64,000 nucleotides of DNA, from NCBI GenBank assembly GCA_001792895.1, contig MARA01000004.1, positions 2,542,001 to 2,606,000 of the forward strand, in the 5' to 3' direction. Shown one piece after another: positions 45,483-58,146 of the stretch. The notes beneath the pieces are model-generated. The model ran no database searches and was not told the DNA's origin. It saw only the letters and a list, made by a program, of their open reading frames with translations. The first letter of the stretch is position 1. Each line of letters starts with the position of its first letter. The DNA is from Lentinus brumalis (taxonomy: Eukaryota; Basidiomycota; Agaricomycetes; Polyporales; Polyporaceae). A program made the translations under genes and the position numbers.

Positions 45483-46380
45483 TAGACGAGGTTGGCCGAG
45501 GGACGAGGATGTCGAAGCGGTCGTTCCGGCTCCCGCATGCTGTATCCAGCGTATCGGTGGAGCCGTTGACGTCTGTTTGTCGTGCAGTAGATGGCTCGGT
45601 CGGCGGCGTGAGCGTGCGTCGGCCGGGAAGTCGAGGTCGTGCTTGAGTGCGCCATTAAACGGCGACTCCGAGCGCGATTTCCGACCTCCTCGGATCGGCG
45701 CAAACCCGCTTCGGCCTGTCGCAGGGAGGTTCACGGGAGGCTGTGGGAGTTGCTTGTACGCTGATGCGGGGGATACGGACGAGTGATTTGGGAAATGGAG
45801 CGCGGGTTAGCAGTGAATCGACGATAGCACGACGTACCGTGCGCGTTTATCAAGACAACAATATCCCTCGGTTCGCGTATTGTGCAGCTATCGAATGCGC
45901 CATGTTGCGCTTGTGTGCGGGCGAATGGGCGGGTGTGGTATGCGATTTTGTCGCGCGCGCGCGAGCAAACACGTCTTGGCGGCCGTGCGTCGGTTTGGGG
46001 CGCGTTCTGGCGTGTTTCCGACAATGGAGAGGGTCCAGTGGGTTATGAACACGCGTGGATGGATATGTCGTGGTACGCGACTCGGGCGGACGAGTGGACG
46101 TGGGCGGTAGGACGCGATGTGAACGTGGCTAGGCCCGGCAGAGCAACTTGGACTATTGCAGCAACGCGTCAGTGTCATGTACGATATGTCTGAGATAGGG
46201 AGTACGCACCTGGCAAATTGGAGTGTATGTGCATGGCGTGGGCGTAGCTTGCCTGTGGCAGAAAGGTGAAGGTGCAGCGGCCGCGATACGGGGTCTGTAA
46301 CGAGTTGACATGGGCGTGAGCGATGTGTGCTAGCAGGCGGGATGAGGACGGGGATCGAGGGAGGAGGCAGCGGACGCGAG
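45483..46380. other. Right end of copy A, no gene recognised
   Basis: About 0.9 kb between the subrepeats and the start of the next copy. It contains a CGCGCGCG run near 45951-45962 and no convincing protein. The DNA just before the next copy (AGCGATGTGTGCTAGCAGGCGG) recurs before copy C, which shows the head-to-tail join. Confidence 0.5.
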
Positions 46381-46687
46381 CGACTAATCAGGCAACGGGA
46401 CTTCCGAAAGCGTCTGCCCGACGCAGAATTTGCGGGCGCGCGACCCACTTTGACTCAGACTCTCTGCCTGTCATACTGCGGCGTGGATTCTCCTCTAAGA
46501 GCTTGTATCATCAGGCTTCTGTTGCGCTCGCGGTGTCTCCCATTGCCCGCGACTCTGTGGCAATCTGGCTTGGATATGCCGTAGGATTGCTCAGTCCCTC
46601 CGCCCCCTTGCCACCCTAGCCTCTCGTCGGCCGCCTCGTCCTCATCCTGACCTCACTCCTGGGCCGCATACTGGAGGAACCCTCACC

Positions 46688-48243
46688 ATGTCTGCCTGGA
46701 ACGTGTCCGTGCTCACTGGCGCCACGTCCGACACCGAGCCGACTCTGCTCGTGAACTTCGGAACCGCCAAGTACATCTTCAATGCAAGCGAGGGCATGGG
46801 CCGTGCATGGCTGCAGAGCCACCATTCTATCAGGAAGACGAAGGGGCTTTTTGTGACCGCTGCTGGGACGCATAGGTGCGGTGGGGTGCCAGGTACGTGT
46901 TCATCCCATGCGCGTCGTGTGGACGTCCGGTCTGTGGCTACAGCCCATCGACCCGCCGAGCGAACGCGAGGCGTCCCTCGTCTCCATGTACAATCTACGT
47001 GACGCTGATACGCCGTGTCTATAGGCCTGTTGATGTTGTGCGCAGACGCGGCAGTGCCTGCAATCGACATTGTGGGCCCGTATGGTCTTATGCACTACCT
47101 CGCCACGATGCGCAGCTACACATACCGGTTCGTGACTCCTACTATATCTCTGTTGCAAGTTCTCAAGCGTGTGTGTAGTTCGACTATGGTTGTCAAGGCA
47201 GTCGAGGCACCAACCGCTGTGGTCAGTGCACAACCGGCCGCTTCGCCCTCCCCGGTCTTCAAGGACGAAAATCTCTCGGTCTATTCGATACCCTTGTATC
47301 CTTCTGTCGACGGGGTCGATATCGGGGAGCCTTCGACACGCCCACTCAAGAGGAAGCGATCGGCCTCTCCTCCCACCGCGTCCAAACGGTCCACTCCTCC
47401 ACTCATTGACCGCGCTGTTGAGTCCACGTCCCCCGTATCGCCTACCCTGTCCGTGCAGGCGCGGAGAGAGAACTTCAACCCAACGAGCCTTACCGGCGCG
47501 GACGCACAGGAATGGCGGAAGCTTATGTTGCAGGAGATGTTCCCGATGCAGCCGCCACCGAAAGCGGACCCATCGACATCGAAGGGGGCGAAGCGGAGAG
47601 CAAACGCACTCCAAGAACCCGCCGACGAGCCGCCGCCGCCGCAGAACATGACGTTCGCTCCTGACCGCAAGTACGCGCGACTGCCCGGTCTTGTCGCCGG
47701 TGGAGGCGTCGATCCTGCGACGTTGCCTACGCTTGGCTACCTGTGTGTCGGTCCAAGTGTACGCGGCAAATTCGACGTCAAGAAGGCTGAGGAACTCGGT
47801 GTTCGCGGGCCTTTGCGCGGGCGCCTGACCAAGGGAGAGACGGTTACCTTCGAGGTGGACGATGGGCAGGGTGGGAAGATACAACGCACTGTTCGACCTG
47901 AAGAGTGTGTTGGACCTAGCGAGGCACCACAGGTGAGTCTACTCGCGATGGGCAATGGGTTGCACAACTTAATAGTCGGCAGGCTGTTCTGATCCTTGAC
48001 GTACCGACGCCTGCACACATTCCCTCTCTTCTCGCTTCATTCACCGACTCGCCGTTCTTCGCCAAGTACCGTTCCAAGGACGAGAACATCCGGAAGGAGC
48101 ATCCTCTGCACGCCGTTCCTGTGCGTCGTGTGCAGCGTGCTCCCGGTGCGCCAGGCCCGAGTGCGCGTGCGGCGATCCGCGCCGATGCCCGATGCCCGAT
48201 GCCCGATGCGTCTGTGCTGCCAGAGAAACAAACGAATCGTTAG
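46688..48243 (+). CDS. tRNase Z (long form) N-terminal half, copy B, open reading frame, catalytic half missing
   Basis: Four exons (46688-46892, 47025-47127, 47179-47932, 47983-48243) give 440 codons without frameshift. Residues 1 to about 398 match the N-terminal domain of ELAC2/Trz1 (SDTEPTLLVNF, KTKGLFVTAAG, VGPYGLMHYLATMRSYTYR, GKFDVKKAEELG, KGETVTFEVDDG, TPAHIPSLLASF). The last ~42 residues after EHPLHAV are unrelated, ending PEKQTNR-stop. Long tRNase Z normally exceeds 800 residues, and its active site lies in the missing C-terminal domain, so this product cannot be a normal nuclease. ATG 46688 has a good context (CTCACCATG). Whether it is expressed is unknown. Confidence 0.8.
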
Positions 48244-50606
48244 GGAGTCACTGGGCAGATTACTGGGCAGATGGCTGGGCAGCAGTAGCGGTGGTTGGAA
48301 TGGGACAGGAAGTGCGCACAGAAATTGTGTCGCGGGCAGGAGGACGGCAGGAGAACACACATGTACACTCGTCCCAGGAAATATATTTTTCTGCCCCCGC
48401 TGCCCGTATGTCTGTTTTTCTGGGCGTCCTGCCTCTTCTGCATCTCGCCGCTAGAAGCTCGGAGTGCGTCTGCATCTGCATCTGCGGCTGCGGCTGCGGC
48501 TGCTCAGCGCTCAGCCCGCTGCCTCCGCTCTGTCCCTCCTGCGTCGTCTCGCTGGCACACCTCGAGGTTTCTGGAAATCTCTCGATTGCGTCTAGCTACG
48601 CGCAAGTACACTACGAGATGCCCTCCGCCGCTCGCTGCTGCTGCTCCTCGCCTGCTCTCTACCCCGCCGTCCGCCGGCCGACATCTCTCGCATCGCATCT
48701 CGCCGCGCTGGCGGTGCTGGACACCGGCGACGTGCGCGTGGGACGTCCCCTCCGATATCTGCCGGGAAACAAACATCAGTATCCGGAAACCTCGCAGGAG
48801 AGCATCACGGATAGCTCACGCAAGTCCGGCTGCTGAGCCCGTCATCCCGCTGCCAGCTTGATCACGGCAACTGTCCCGTTAGGATGTTCCGGGGCTATGC
48901 GGACAGTGCCAGCTAGACGACTTGCGTGAAACTGCAGGGCGACGATGGTCAGCCAGCGCGAGCCTGGACACATCAGCGTCGATGACTCACCGGAGGACCA
49001 TACGCGGCACTTCGTCTGCCCGCTCGCAACGCGCCGACGCTGCATTCGAAACAGCACCGTCGTACCAGCGTGCAGCGGTCAAATCGTTGCCGGGCAGCCT
49101 TCAGGACTGCACGCGACCTCGACCGGGCTATTCGAATGGCATGTCCGGATCCCGTGTATGTCGGGTACGCCCGGAACAGCTGAGAAAGAACAGATGTGAG
49201 TGCGAATTCTAGTATTGCCGGGAAAGGAGAGCGACTCACCAATCAAGACGCTATTGCGTCGTCCAGACTCTCTGGCTGGCTTGCCGCTGCCATAGTGCCC
49301 GAAGACGGTCTTTCCAGCAGCCTGAGCAATTACGCGAGTGAGTACTCTCTGTATGTGCGTATATGTCTCAAATTCTGTCCGGAATGCTCACCTGCAATCC
49401 TAGAGTGGAGCGCAAGAGAAGAGTGGCAGCGGACTGCCTGCCCGCTGCTCCGTGCCCGGCCACATCAACAGCGCCATCTTAGGATGCGTCGTTAGCGGCT
49501 TCAAAGAGACGAAATGAAACTCTGTACTTACGAGCTTGCGTGCCATAAGGGAGGCAGAGCAGAACCGCGTTCTGCGGTTCCTGGCCTGCCACTGCACAGA
49601 TGGGCGCCTGCAGAGACAGGCGCGATTCGCCTTCTGCGAAGGCCGCTGCCCGTCTTCCTTTCCCATCCACCATCACCCCGCGCTGCCGGACCGCTCTCCC
49701 TCCCTCCCTCCGTCGATCTCATGGTCTTCGACGCATACAGCGACGATCTCGCTGCAGCACATTCAGCTGAACTCAACGTAGGTCAGATTCTGGCAGGACT
49801 CGTCGACTCAAATCGGTACGTACCTCTATCTCATCACACCCGGCGACGATGTGCGCATTGTGCGCCGACTTGACGTGCGGAGATCGCGCTGCCAGACTGT
49901 CGAGGTCCGAGTCTAGGTCAGTTGTCGACGACAACGACAGCGGCGGCAGAAGAGGTGAGTCATACATACCGCGAGGATGCTTCAAGGGACGAGGACGGCG
50001 ACGGCGACACTGGCTGCGTCTTGTTCGCGGAGCTTGTCTGTGGGCTCGCTGTCTGGGATGGACGCGTTCTGGAAGAGAAAGGTGAGCGTGCGCTTCGATC
50101 GCCCTCAACGCGTGACGTCATGCATCCGAAAGAGGCAAGTCGCACGGCTGTGAGCGCGGACTGGATGCTCTGTTCGCGTCTTGAACACGGACTTGCTCGT
50201 CTTCTGTCGCGATCTGGGCTTGACGACTTGCTGCTCTGACTTAAGCTTGCTGGCGACTACTGGGAGCGTCTGGACACCGCTGCGCAGGACCTCTGCTCGT
50301 CACGGCGTGCTGCTTCTCGAGCAGACCTCACTGGCAGTCTGCTGCGTCGCAAACCCACGTTAACAATGTACGATCCGACGCTAGGTACGTCCCAATACTT
50401 ACTTGCGCGAAGTAATAGGTCCAGGACGCCGTGCAGCCCTTTGACCCGCTCTTACGCTGCTCACAGCGGCGGCAGACGTCTTCGGCAATGTGCACGTCAA
50501 CGCTGAAAGCGAACAGGTGAGCAGGTGCGACGGCCGAGGATGGGAATGATTTACCTCATGCCTCCTCGGCCCCAGAACTCGTGTTGAGGTGAGGAGACAC
50601 TGGCTC
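48244..50606 (+). other. Copy B equivalent of the fused DNA and exon-like segments (possible gene Y)
   Basis: Near-identical to 36240-38560 in copy A, with small indels in short repeats. Where A has TAG (38251), B reads TGG (50270), leaving the DYWERLDTAAQD segment open. No function recognised. Confidence 0.35.
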
Positions 50607-51190
50607 TTATCCCGTGCGCTGGTTTGCCCGTGCGATGAGGTACGCTGCTTCCGCAGGGAGCCTGAGCGAAGCTTGCCACAGGAGCCGTCCGTCGTCCAGA
50701 TGACTCCGGTTGCCGCCGTGATCCTGTAACCAGGACGAAGGAAGGTCAGTCAACCCATGCAAACTGAGGTGTATGCGCGCACCGCGACTACGCTCACCTC
50801 TAGAGAACGTGACTTTTGACATGCGTCGACACGTCGCTGATCTCAATCTGACGTGGGCATGGGCCACGGAGCGTTGCTTCAAATTCCGAGGCTGAAGACG
50901 ATGTGGTGAGTCGATGAGACAGGAGAAGGAAGGCGAAATTGCGTGCTTACCACAGAGAGACGACTCTCAGCTCCATCTCAGGATCTCGACGAAGCGATCA
51001 CAGGTGCGGAGGATAGCAGTGGGATCTTGAGTCCTGCGCTCGACGGTGTCACGGTGCAGCTAAAGTCAGTAGTGGCGAGGTCGGGAGGTGAACGGTGGGC
51101 GGGGACATGGTGGGTAGTAAGGAAGGAGGAGTGTTGCTGTCGTGTCGAGATTCGACGTGCGGATTCTGCCGGTAGTCGTCCGAGCTAGGA
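50607..51190. other. Diverged segment unique to copy B
   Basis: The corresponding parts of A (about 38600-39180) and C (about 62775-63355) are nearly identical to each other. B differs by many substitutions and indels, for example GCCCGTGCGATGAGGTACGC where A and C read GCGAACGTTGCCATGCCAAG. Similarity returns to near identity on both sides. Confidence 0.85.
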
Positions 51191-53422
51191 GGTACATGAT
51201 GTGTAATGGATCGAGGAGTCAATGCAAGCTGGTTTCCAAAGATGTAAACAGAACGTAAGCATGAACTAGGTCGGCTATCTGGATATTCTGTGGGAGCGTG
51301 CGGCGGAGAATCTCGCCGCAGCTGCCAAAGAGGTTACGCGATAGGTGCAAGGTGCTTCTGTGCATGCACGACACAACGGAGCGCTGGTAGAACTTCCTAA
51401 ATCTTTCGAGGGCAGCTTGGGACTTACGCACTAGCCTAGTTCATAGTAGAGACCTGTGTTGCCCTGGTGCTCTACTGCACACAAAGAACTCTCACTCAGA
51501 CTGAGGCTCATTAACTATGGTATACTCTACAAGACTGCAGGCTTGCAGTATGGCAATGGATGGGATTCTGCTGAATGTGCAGTCCAAGGGAGTGGTTGCC
51601 CACGAGCATGGGACCCTTAGCAACGAGGAATAATACGTACCATGCTTCGAGAAGGTACTGATCGGTACCCACATAAATTCCGCGGATGATGTCGGACCTC
51701 GGCCTACCTCACGGGAGCTTGCATGCTCTACAGTACTGATTCCTTGTATTGTTCCTGCAAGCTGACAGCCTCTAGCGGTGGTGAGTAGTATGCAGGCAGG
51801 AAGGGCATCCCCATGAGATAGACGGGGATGGTACCTGCTGGATGAGTGGCTCAAGTGCGGTACACAACAGTCCAGACCAATCAGCGGGCGAAGCTGTCAT
51901 TACAGCCGCCAGGGGAGCTTCTGACCAACTTGGGCAGCTTCGGCATCTGAAATCAAGGGTAAAACGGTGTGGCGTGCGACGAGGTCATGCCGGGATCAGG
52001 GCCTGGATCATTCAGGCCCAGATGGCGGCATGGACATGTCCACGAGAACCTATCAGCTTTTGCTGAATGCTTATCCCTCGCGCATAAAATATCAGTAGCA
52101 GCACACAGTGCTGACATGCAGATACAATGTAGACTATGCTGCACTTACATTGAAGGCAGGCATATGATGCAGGAGCTTGGATGACTGAAGTCTTGAAAGC
52201 AGACCCCGAGAGTTCACAATTTAACAGTGTAAGGATTGAGAGGTAAGCCCAGTAGAAAGAGCTGCAGAATGCGAGATCTGCTCCATTATGGCACAGTAAG
52301 CTCCTGAAATTGGGTCGGAGGACGGACGAACGGGAGAAAGAGGCCGGATTCCGCGTCGGGAGACTCGGAGTTGTTGCCAGAAGAGGTGTCGAGCGAAAAA
52401 GGCAATGTAAGCGCTCTTCGAAATCGCGACCTTCGCCAATAGCGCGCGTTCGTGTTCCGCTCGTTCTGCTGTTGCAGACACAGCGCAGCCCAAGGTATGA
52501 ATAGTCAACCCTAAAGTAAACTATGTACTAGCTAATACATGGTGCCAGGGGCTGGTAAGACACCCGGAAATTGCAGTATCGTGGCAAGCAACGCTCTGCT
52601 CGTAGGCTGCAAGCCCAGGACATCCGCGCATCGACCGAGGTCTCTTGAATCAAGTCTTCAACTTGTGGCGTCAGCGTCTACAGCCTCGTTACCGCCTGGC
52701 TAGCTCTGGATACTGCAAGTACACCGAATTGCCCTGGAATGGACGAAACACCGCGGAACGCTCGCTTTCAAGGACCCTGTCCTCGTCCCTTCGTGCGCCG
52801 ACTGTCCGACAAAATTTGGAGCCGGAATACAACCATCAAGTTCTCAGCGCCTCTATTACGTTGAGAAGGCATCTTGCTGAGCCGAGACAGGGTTGTCCGT
52901 CTGGAACTGCGCTAGTCGTTCTGCTCCGTCTGGCTGCGCCTGCCCTCGCCCGGTCTCACCGCTCGCCCTCTGGTTGGTCGGCAACCCCGCATGCTCGTGC
53001 GAACCTGGGACATTCAACAAGTTAGAGTTCTGGAGCCCGTGACTCGCAGGTCCAGAACGTGTATGTATAAGTATCCCGTCATCTCGACGACCCTCTCGCG
53101 CACCCGTACCCATTCCCTCGTGTCCCCTCCCTCATACCCTCCCCCAATACTGGGTGATCTCCAATCTCCTATTTTTTACACACTACTTACTATACATTTT
53201 GCTGCTATGTCCCCCTCTGTTGTCTGCCTCTCCTTCGTGCTACGAGATACCTTGTCCCTCTGAGACTTCTACAGTGCGGGCGTACATGTGTAGTCCTGCT
53301 TGTACTATCATCACTGTATATCCGTTTCTTCTCTGAGCTCTCGAGTTACCTCCCCCTCCTCCTTTCCGACTCCGCATGGTCTATCTCTCTATTTATCTAC
53401 TCGCCCTTCTCGTCTCCGAGTC
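51191..53422. other. Non-coding stretch of copy B
   Basis: Equivalent to 39180-41900 of copy A without the inserted element: the empty site GGATGGTACCTGCTGG lies at about 51825-51840. One plus-strand open frame reaches 126 codons (52645-53025), but its family is unknown. Confidence 0.45.
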
Positions 53423-55351
53423 ATGGATCATAGTGCCAGCTCCTCCACTCTTCCCCGCTACTCCCTCTATTCGCATGCCGGAAAGCTGACCGGTGAGTTC
53501 GTGCTCATCGTCACATATACTACAGCTTTGCTGAACGTCTGTTACAGCTTCAAATCTCGACACAATGCTTGCAAGAGGTACGCCTTCTACCAGATTCATT
53601 CGTTGATCGCTGGACTAACATCACCATCTCCGTAGTCTAAACAGGGCTACTCGAGCGACGAAGTACTGTCGTCCTCCAGTTTCCTCGCCTTCGCTGATCT
53701 CATGCTCGTTCTAGCTGGCCGTGCCCGGCCTTCGTACCTCCCAGCCTTACCCGATTACACGCAGAGTGTACGGCATGTCGCAAGGTGAGCGCAACATTGT
53801 TCGTCTATTCGCGGTCCACCTAGCTAACCAACATCTATCAGAACCTCGTCATATACTGCTCTCGAACTACCAAGATAGACTTCTGTTACGAGCTATGCCT
53901 CGACCAGGCAGCTTTGCATGTCCGTGGCTTACCGCTCCGAGTATTGGAACAGCGCTGACGCGCTTCGCACAGATGGGCCGCCAGACGAATGCCTGTCGAC
54001 TTGACAACTACTTCACAACTCTCACTGGAAGGTACGCCGACTCGTACAAGCTCTTTAACGACTTCTATGCCTGACATTGACGTATTCAAGCCTTCAATAT
54101 GCCCGTCGTGCTTGCTATACCATGGTGAACATTGGTTCGTTTGGGTCTGCGCACCAGGCCGGCCCGCAGCGACTGACTTCACGACCGTTGCAGCTCTGTC
54201 CACTGGCAGAACATTCGAGCCATGACTGACGAGCAGATCTGTCAGTAACTCGATAGAACGTACTTGCAACGGACTTGCCGGTCGACTCCAAGGACGACTG
54301 CCAGAATCGTGCACGGCCGCTCTCGCAGCACTGCAAGGATCTGCCGGCCATGCTTCGGGCGAATGATGCGACGGTGAGTCGCACGAGCCTTTCACGGACT
54401 TTGTGCACGCTGACGGTTGCTCCTTTCATTGCAGCCGCTTTCGATAACTCAGCCTCGCAAGTCGCAGGCTCGTGTATCGCGCCCTGTGCGACTTCGGACT
54501 CACTGGCAGTCGCGAAGATCGCTATCTCCACACGCCGGGCGAGCATGTCCGCCAGCTCAAGGTAACATCACATTCGATTTCATGCGGCACAGGCTGACAT
54601 GAGGCTTTGACAGGGCTCGGACGACAGCCCACGCCGACTGCACGAACGGCAGAGGTAAGTCTGGTTCATAGTATTCTGCGGTGATCTGTCTACTGACTGC
54701 GAGTACTGCAGGTTCTCGGCACTTCATGCGCCGGGAGGCATCCAGCCTCCCGCCATGCCCGGTGTGCGTAATCACGCCGTCAAGACATTCTGTACATCTC
54801 GGACCACCCCGCCCCGACCAGCCCGTGTCCAAGCGCGTCCCGCCACACGCAAGCAGTCCGGCAAGCAAGATCTATTGGTGAGTAATCGCTGTTAGGTACA
54901 TTATAGCGGCCTCCGTGCTCGAGTGTCGCCGACATAGAGACTTGCTTTGCCCGTCTTCCCGCCCCCGCGCCGGCTTGCGCTGCGTCGCAGATGCCCGGAG
55001 CACGCTCTGCGTCTGCGGTGCGCTCCGGACCTCTGTGTCCAGTGTCGGTTTCTGCTTCGTGAGTCTGTCCGCCAGGCGGCGTGTTTCGACTCGGTTTGGC
55101 CAGTACTGGCTTCGTATGTTGCTCCGGAGTCCGGGGAGTGGGACGCTCTCGTGCTCTTGTTCGAGATTGCGGGCTGCTTGCACGCAGGTGTCAGCAGACG
55201 TGTGCAGTGCGCAATGCGCACGAGTTTCCGGGTCTTCTTGTTTCCGCGTGGCGTTACGGAGCTTCGAGTCGACGCCGTCCGGCAGGATTGGCGAGTTCTT
55301 GCCGTCGACGGTGTCGCTGTGAGAGTTTGGGTACCGCACATGTTTGGTTGA
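53423..55351 (+). CDS. Unrecognised multi-exon gene X, copy B
   Basis: Same exon pattern as copy A; the last-exon translation (ending RVWVPHMFG) is identical. Differences include a 3-nt deletion in an early exon (ECTTAC becomes ECTAC), a +2/-2 indel pair at 54785-54807 that restores the frame after a short altered stretch, and one extra C at about 54121 beside a splice donor (GTGAGC to GTGAAC) that would shift the frame unless splicing differs. The copy may therefore be partly damaged. No function recognised. Confidence 0.38.
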
Positions 55352-56150
55352 GCCGGAGAGCCGGGCAGTTCTATTGCCCGGGGCATGCACCTCACGGGCG
55401 GTTGGGAGCGTGTCTTGACGGTGTGCGCGCCGTGAACTGCGCCGTTCCGTCGCATGCCGCACCGTCGAACGCAGCGAAGATGGTCGCGGGCTTCGTTTCA
55501 GGACGTCCGTGCAGAGTTCCGACTAAGGGGAGAACGTGAGCATGACACGCAGAGATGGCCGGGCAGAGCGGACGCACCCATGCTGAGAGCTCGCACCTTG
55601 TCCCGGAGTATACGCACGCGTCCGGCGCGGTTGAGACCGAGTGCCCGAGCTCAGTTGAGTCTGAGATAGCAGACGGCGCGGGCGGTTGATGCTCGGTCGT
55701 CGAGATACGGCCGGTCGGTCCTCCTGCCCGCGGAGGCAGTCGACGGCGTCGAGGTCGATGTTGAGGAGTCGCCTTCCAGCTGCCAAAGCGTGTTAGGCGG
55801 AGTCGTGAGTACCACAGCCTTCCCCCGGAGTGATTTGGAGGCAGCCGGGGAGACGTACCGGCCGGGAGAGCGGTGGCGAGTCCGGGGCAGCGCACTGGCA
55901 CGAACGCGACATTCGCGACCTCCTCGGATCCGCGCGAAACAGCCTTGATTCAATGCGCTAGTGTTCGCGTAGCCCGGGTCAACCGGTTTCGTGGAGATCC
56001 GGGGAGGGACCGCCGAGATACGGCCTGAACACTGACCTGGCGGGCAACCCGCTCGGGCTGGCCCGCGGACTCGATTTTCAAACCGGCCGTACCGGTGCGC
56101 AAGGGTCGCACATAGTCTCGAGGACTATCACGCCGCGTTCGATGTGTTTT

Positions 56151-57005
56151 GCGGCCGTCCGGGTGCGGTGCGCGAGCGGGAGAGTCGGCGAGAATGGGCG
56201 GGCGGCGAATGTGCAATGAAATCGCACATTCGAGCGGTTTTGAGACCTGCTCGGATCCGCGCGAGACGGACTGGGTTGGACAGAAAACGTCCAACGTAGG
56301 CCGTAGGGCCGTGTTTGACGGCGATGGTGCGAGAACCGGGAGTGATACGGGGGTTCGAGTGACCGGGAGTGACCGCTGGCCACGGTGATGACGAGATGGC
56401 AGAACTCGTCCGGGCGGCGCGCAGCGTCGTCGTGCACACGCTAGAGGACCAGTACGGAACATATAAGTTGTCCGCCAGCCGTCTGGGTGCGGAAGACGGC
56501 CGGGAGAGTCGGCGCGAGCGGGCGGGCGGCGAAAGTGCAATGAAATCGCACTTTCGACCGATTTACAGACCCGCCCGGATCGACGCGAGATGGTGCTGGG
56601 TGGGCGGGAAACGTTCAACGTAGCCCATAGCACCCGGTTTGACGGTGAGAGGGTGCGATTGGGGGAGATACGGCGGTTCGAGCATGCGGAGGTGCCCGCG
56701 GGCCGCGGTGACGACGAGGTTTGGGAACTCGTCCGCGCAGCGCGCAGCTCGGCCGTTCATAGGCGGGAGGACTGGTGCAGCACTTTTGAGGTGTCTGCCG
56801 GCCGTCCGGAGGCGGAGGACGTGTGGGAGAGTCGGCGGGAGCGGGCGGGGCGGCGAAAGTGCAATGAAATCGCACTTTTGGCCGATTTTGAGACCCGCTC
56901 GGATCGACGCGAGAGGTAAACGCTTTGATAAGAAACGTTCAGCGTAGCTTGTAGCACTTGGTTGGAGGGTGATAGGGCGGGAACTGGATGTGCTAGGGCG
57001 GTTCG
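56151..57005. repeat. Three ~320-bp direct subrepeats with hairpins, copy B
   Basis: Repeats start at about 56151, 56474 and 56797. Hairpins lie at 56206-56232 (T-A fifth pair), 56530-56556 (A-T fifth pair) and 56854-56880 (G-T pair), the same forms in the same order as copy A. Confidence 0.88.
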
Positions 57006-58146
57006 AGTAGACGAGGTTGGCCGAGGGACGAGGATGTCGAAGCGGTCGTTCCGGCTCCCGCATGCTGTATCCAGCGTATCGGTGGAGCCGTTGACGTCTG
57101 TTTGTCGTGCAGTAGATGGCTCGGTCGGCGGCGTGAGCGTGCGTCGGCCGGGAAGTCGAGGTCGTGCTTGAGTGCGCCATTAAACGGCGACTCCGAGCGC
57201 GATTTCCGACCTCCTCGGATCGGCGCAAACCCGCTTCGGCCTGTCGCAGGGAGGTTCACGGGAGGCTGTGGGAGTTGCTTGTACGCTGATGCGGGGGATA
57301 CGGACGAGTGATTTGGGAAATGGAGCGGGGTTAGCAGTGAATCGACGATAGCACGACGTACCGTGCGCCGTTTATCAAGACAACAATATCCCTCGGTTCG
57401 CGTATTGTGCAGCTATCGAATGCGCCATGTTGCGCTTGTGTGCGGGCGAATGGGCGGGTGTGGTATGCGATTTTGTCGCGCGCGCGCGAGCAAACACGTC
57501 TTGGCGGCCGTGCGTCGGTTTGGGGCGCGTTCTGGCGTGTTTCCGACAATGAGAGGGTCCAGTGGGTTATGAACACGCGTGGATGGATATGTTGTGGTAC
57601 GCGACTCGGGCGGACGAGTGGACGTGGGCGGTAGGACGCGATGTGAACGTGGCTAGGCCCGGCAGAGCAACTTGGACTATTGCAGCAACGCGTCAGTGTC
57701 ATGTACGATATGTCTGAGATAGGGAGTACGCACCTGGCAAATTGGAGTGTATGTGCATGGCGTGGGCGTAGCTTGCCTGTGGCAGACATGGGCGTGAGCG
57801 ATGTGTGCTAGCAGGCGGGGATCGAGGGAGGAGGCGCGAGCGACTAATCAGGCAACGGGACTTCCGAAAGCGTCTGCCCGACGCAGAATTTGCGGGCGCG
57901 CGACCGACTTTGACTCAGACTCTCTGCCTGTCATACTGCGGCGTGGATTCTCCTCCAAGAGCTTGTATCATCAGGCTTCTGTTGCGCTCGCGGTGTCTCC
58001 CATTGCCCGCGACTCTGTGGCAATCTGGCTTGGATATGCCGTAGGATTGCTCAGTCCCTCCGCCCCTTGCCACCCTAGCCTCTCGTCGGCCGCCTCGTCC
58101 TCATCCTGACCTCACTCCTGGGCCGCATACTGGAGGAACCCTCACC

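Larger units (their letters stand above)
34318..46380 (+). repeat. Tandem array, copy A (about 12.06 kb)
   Basis: The first of three head-to-tail copies. Homology to copies B and C starts sharply at about 34318 (CGACTCTAATCAGGCAAC against CGACTAATCAGGCAAC in B and C); DNA to the left is unique. The start-codon anchor recurs 11998 bp later (34690 to 46688). Copy A differs by a 497-bp inverted-repeat element (39824-40320), a more diverged first ~370 bp, a 1-nt deletion in the tRNase Z frame, and many small indels. No LTRs, target duplication or terminal inverted repeats bound the unit, so it looks like a segmental tandem duplication rather than a transposon. Confidence 0.95.
46381..57840 (+). 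repeat. Tandem array, copy B (about 11.46 kb)
   Basis: Second head-to-tail copy. It starts CGACTAATCAGGCAACGGGA directly after the end of copy A; the same start recurs at 57841. Copy B lacks the 497-bp element of A and the ~724-bp insertion of C. Most of it is nearly identical to A and C, but 50607-51190 is strongly diverged from both. Confidence 0.95.

Noticed and set aside
34318..46380. Interpretation of the 12-kb unit as an LTR retrotransposon, Helitron or other transposon
   Set aside because: No terminal repeats, reverse transcriptase, transposase, helicase or integrase sequence was recognised, and copies are strictly head to tail without target duplications.
46901..47884. A 327-codon minus-strand open frame opposite the tRNase Z exons (also at 59100-60044)
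   Set aside because: It lies antisense to exons with clear tRNase Z similarity and crosses the introns; a shadow of the real coding strand.
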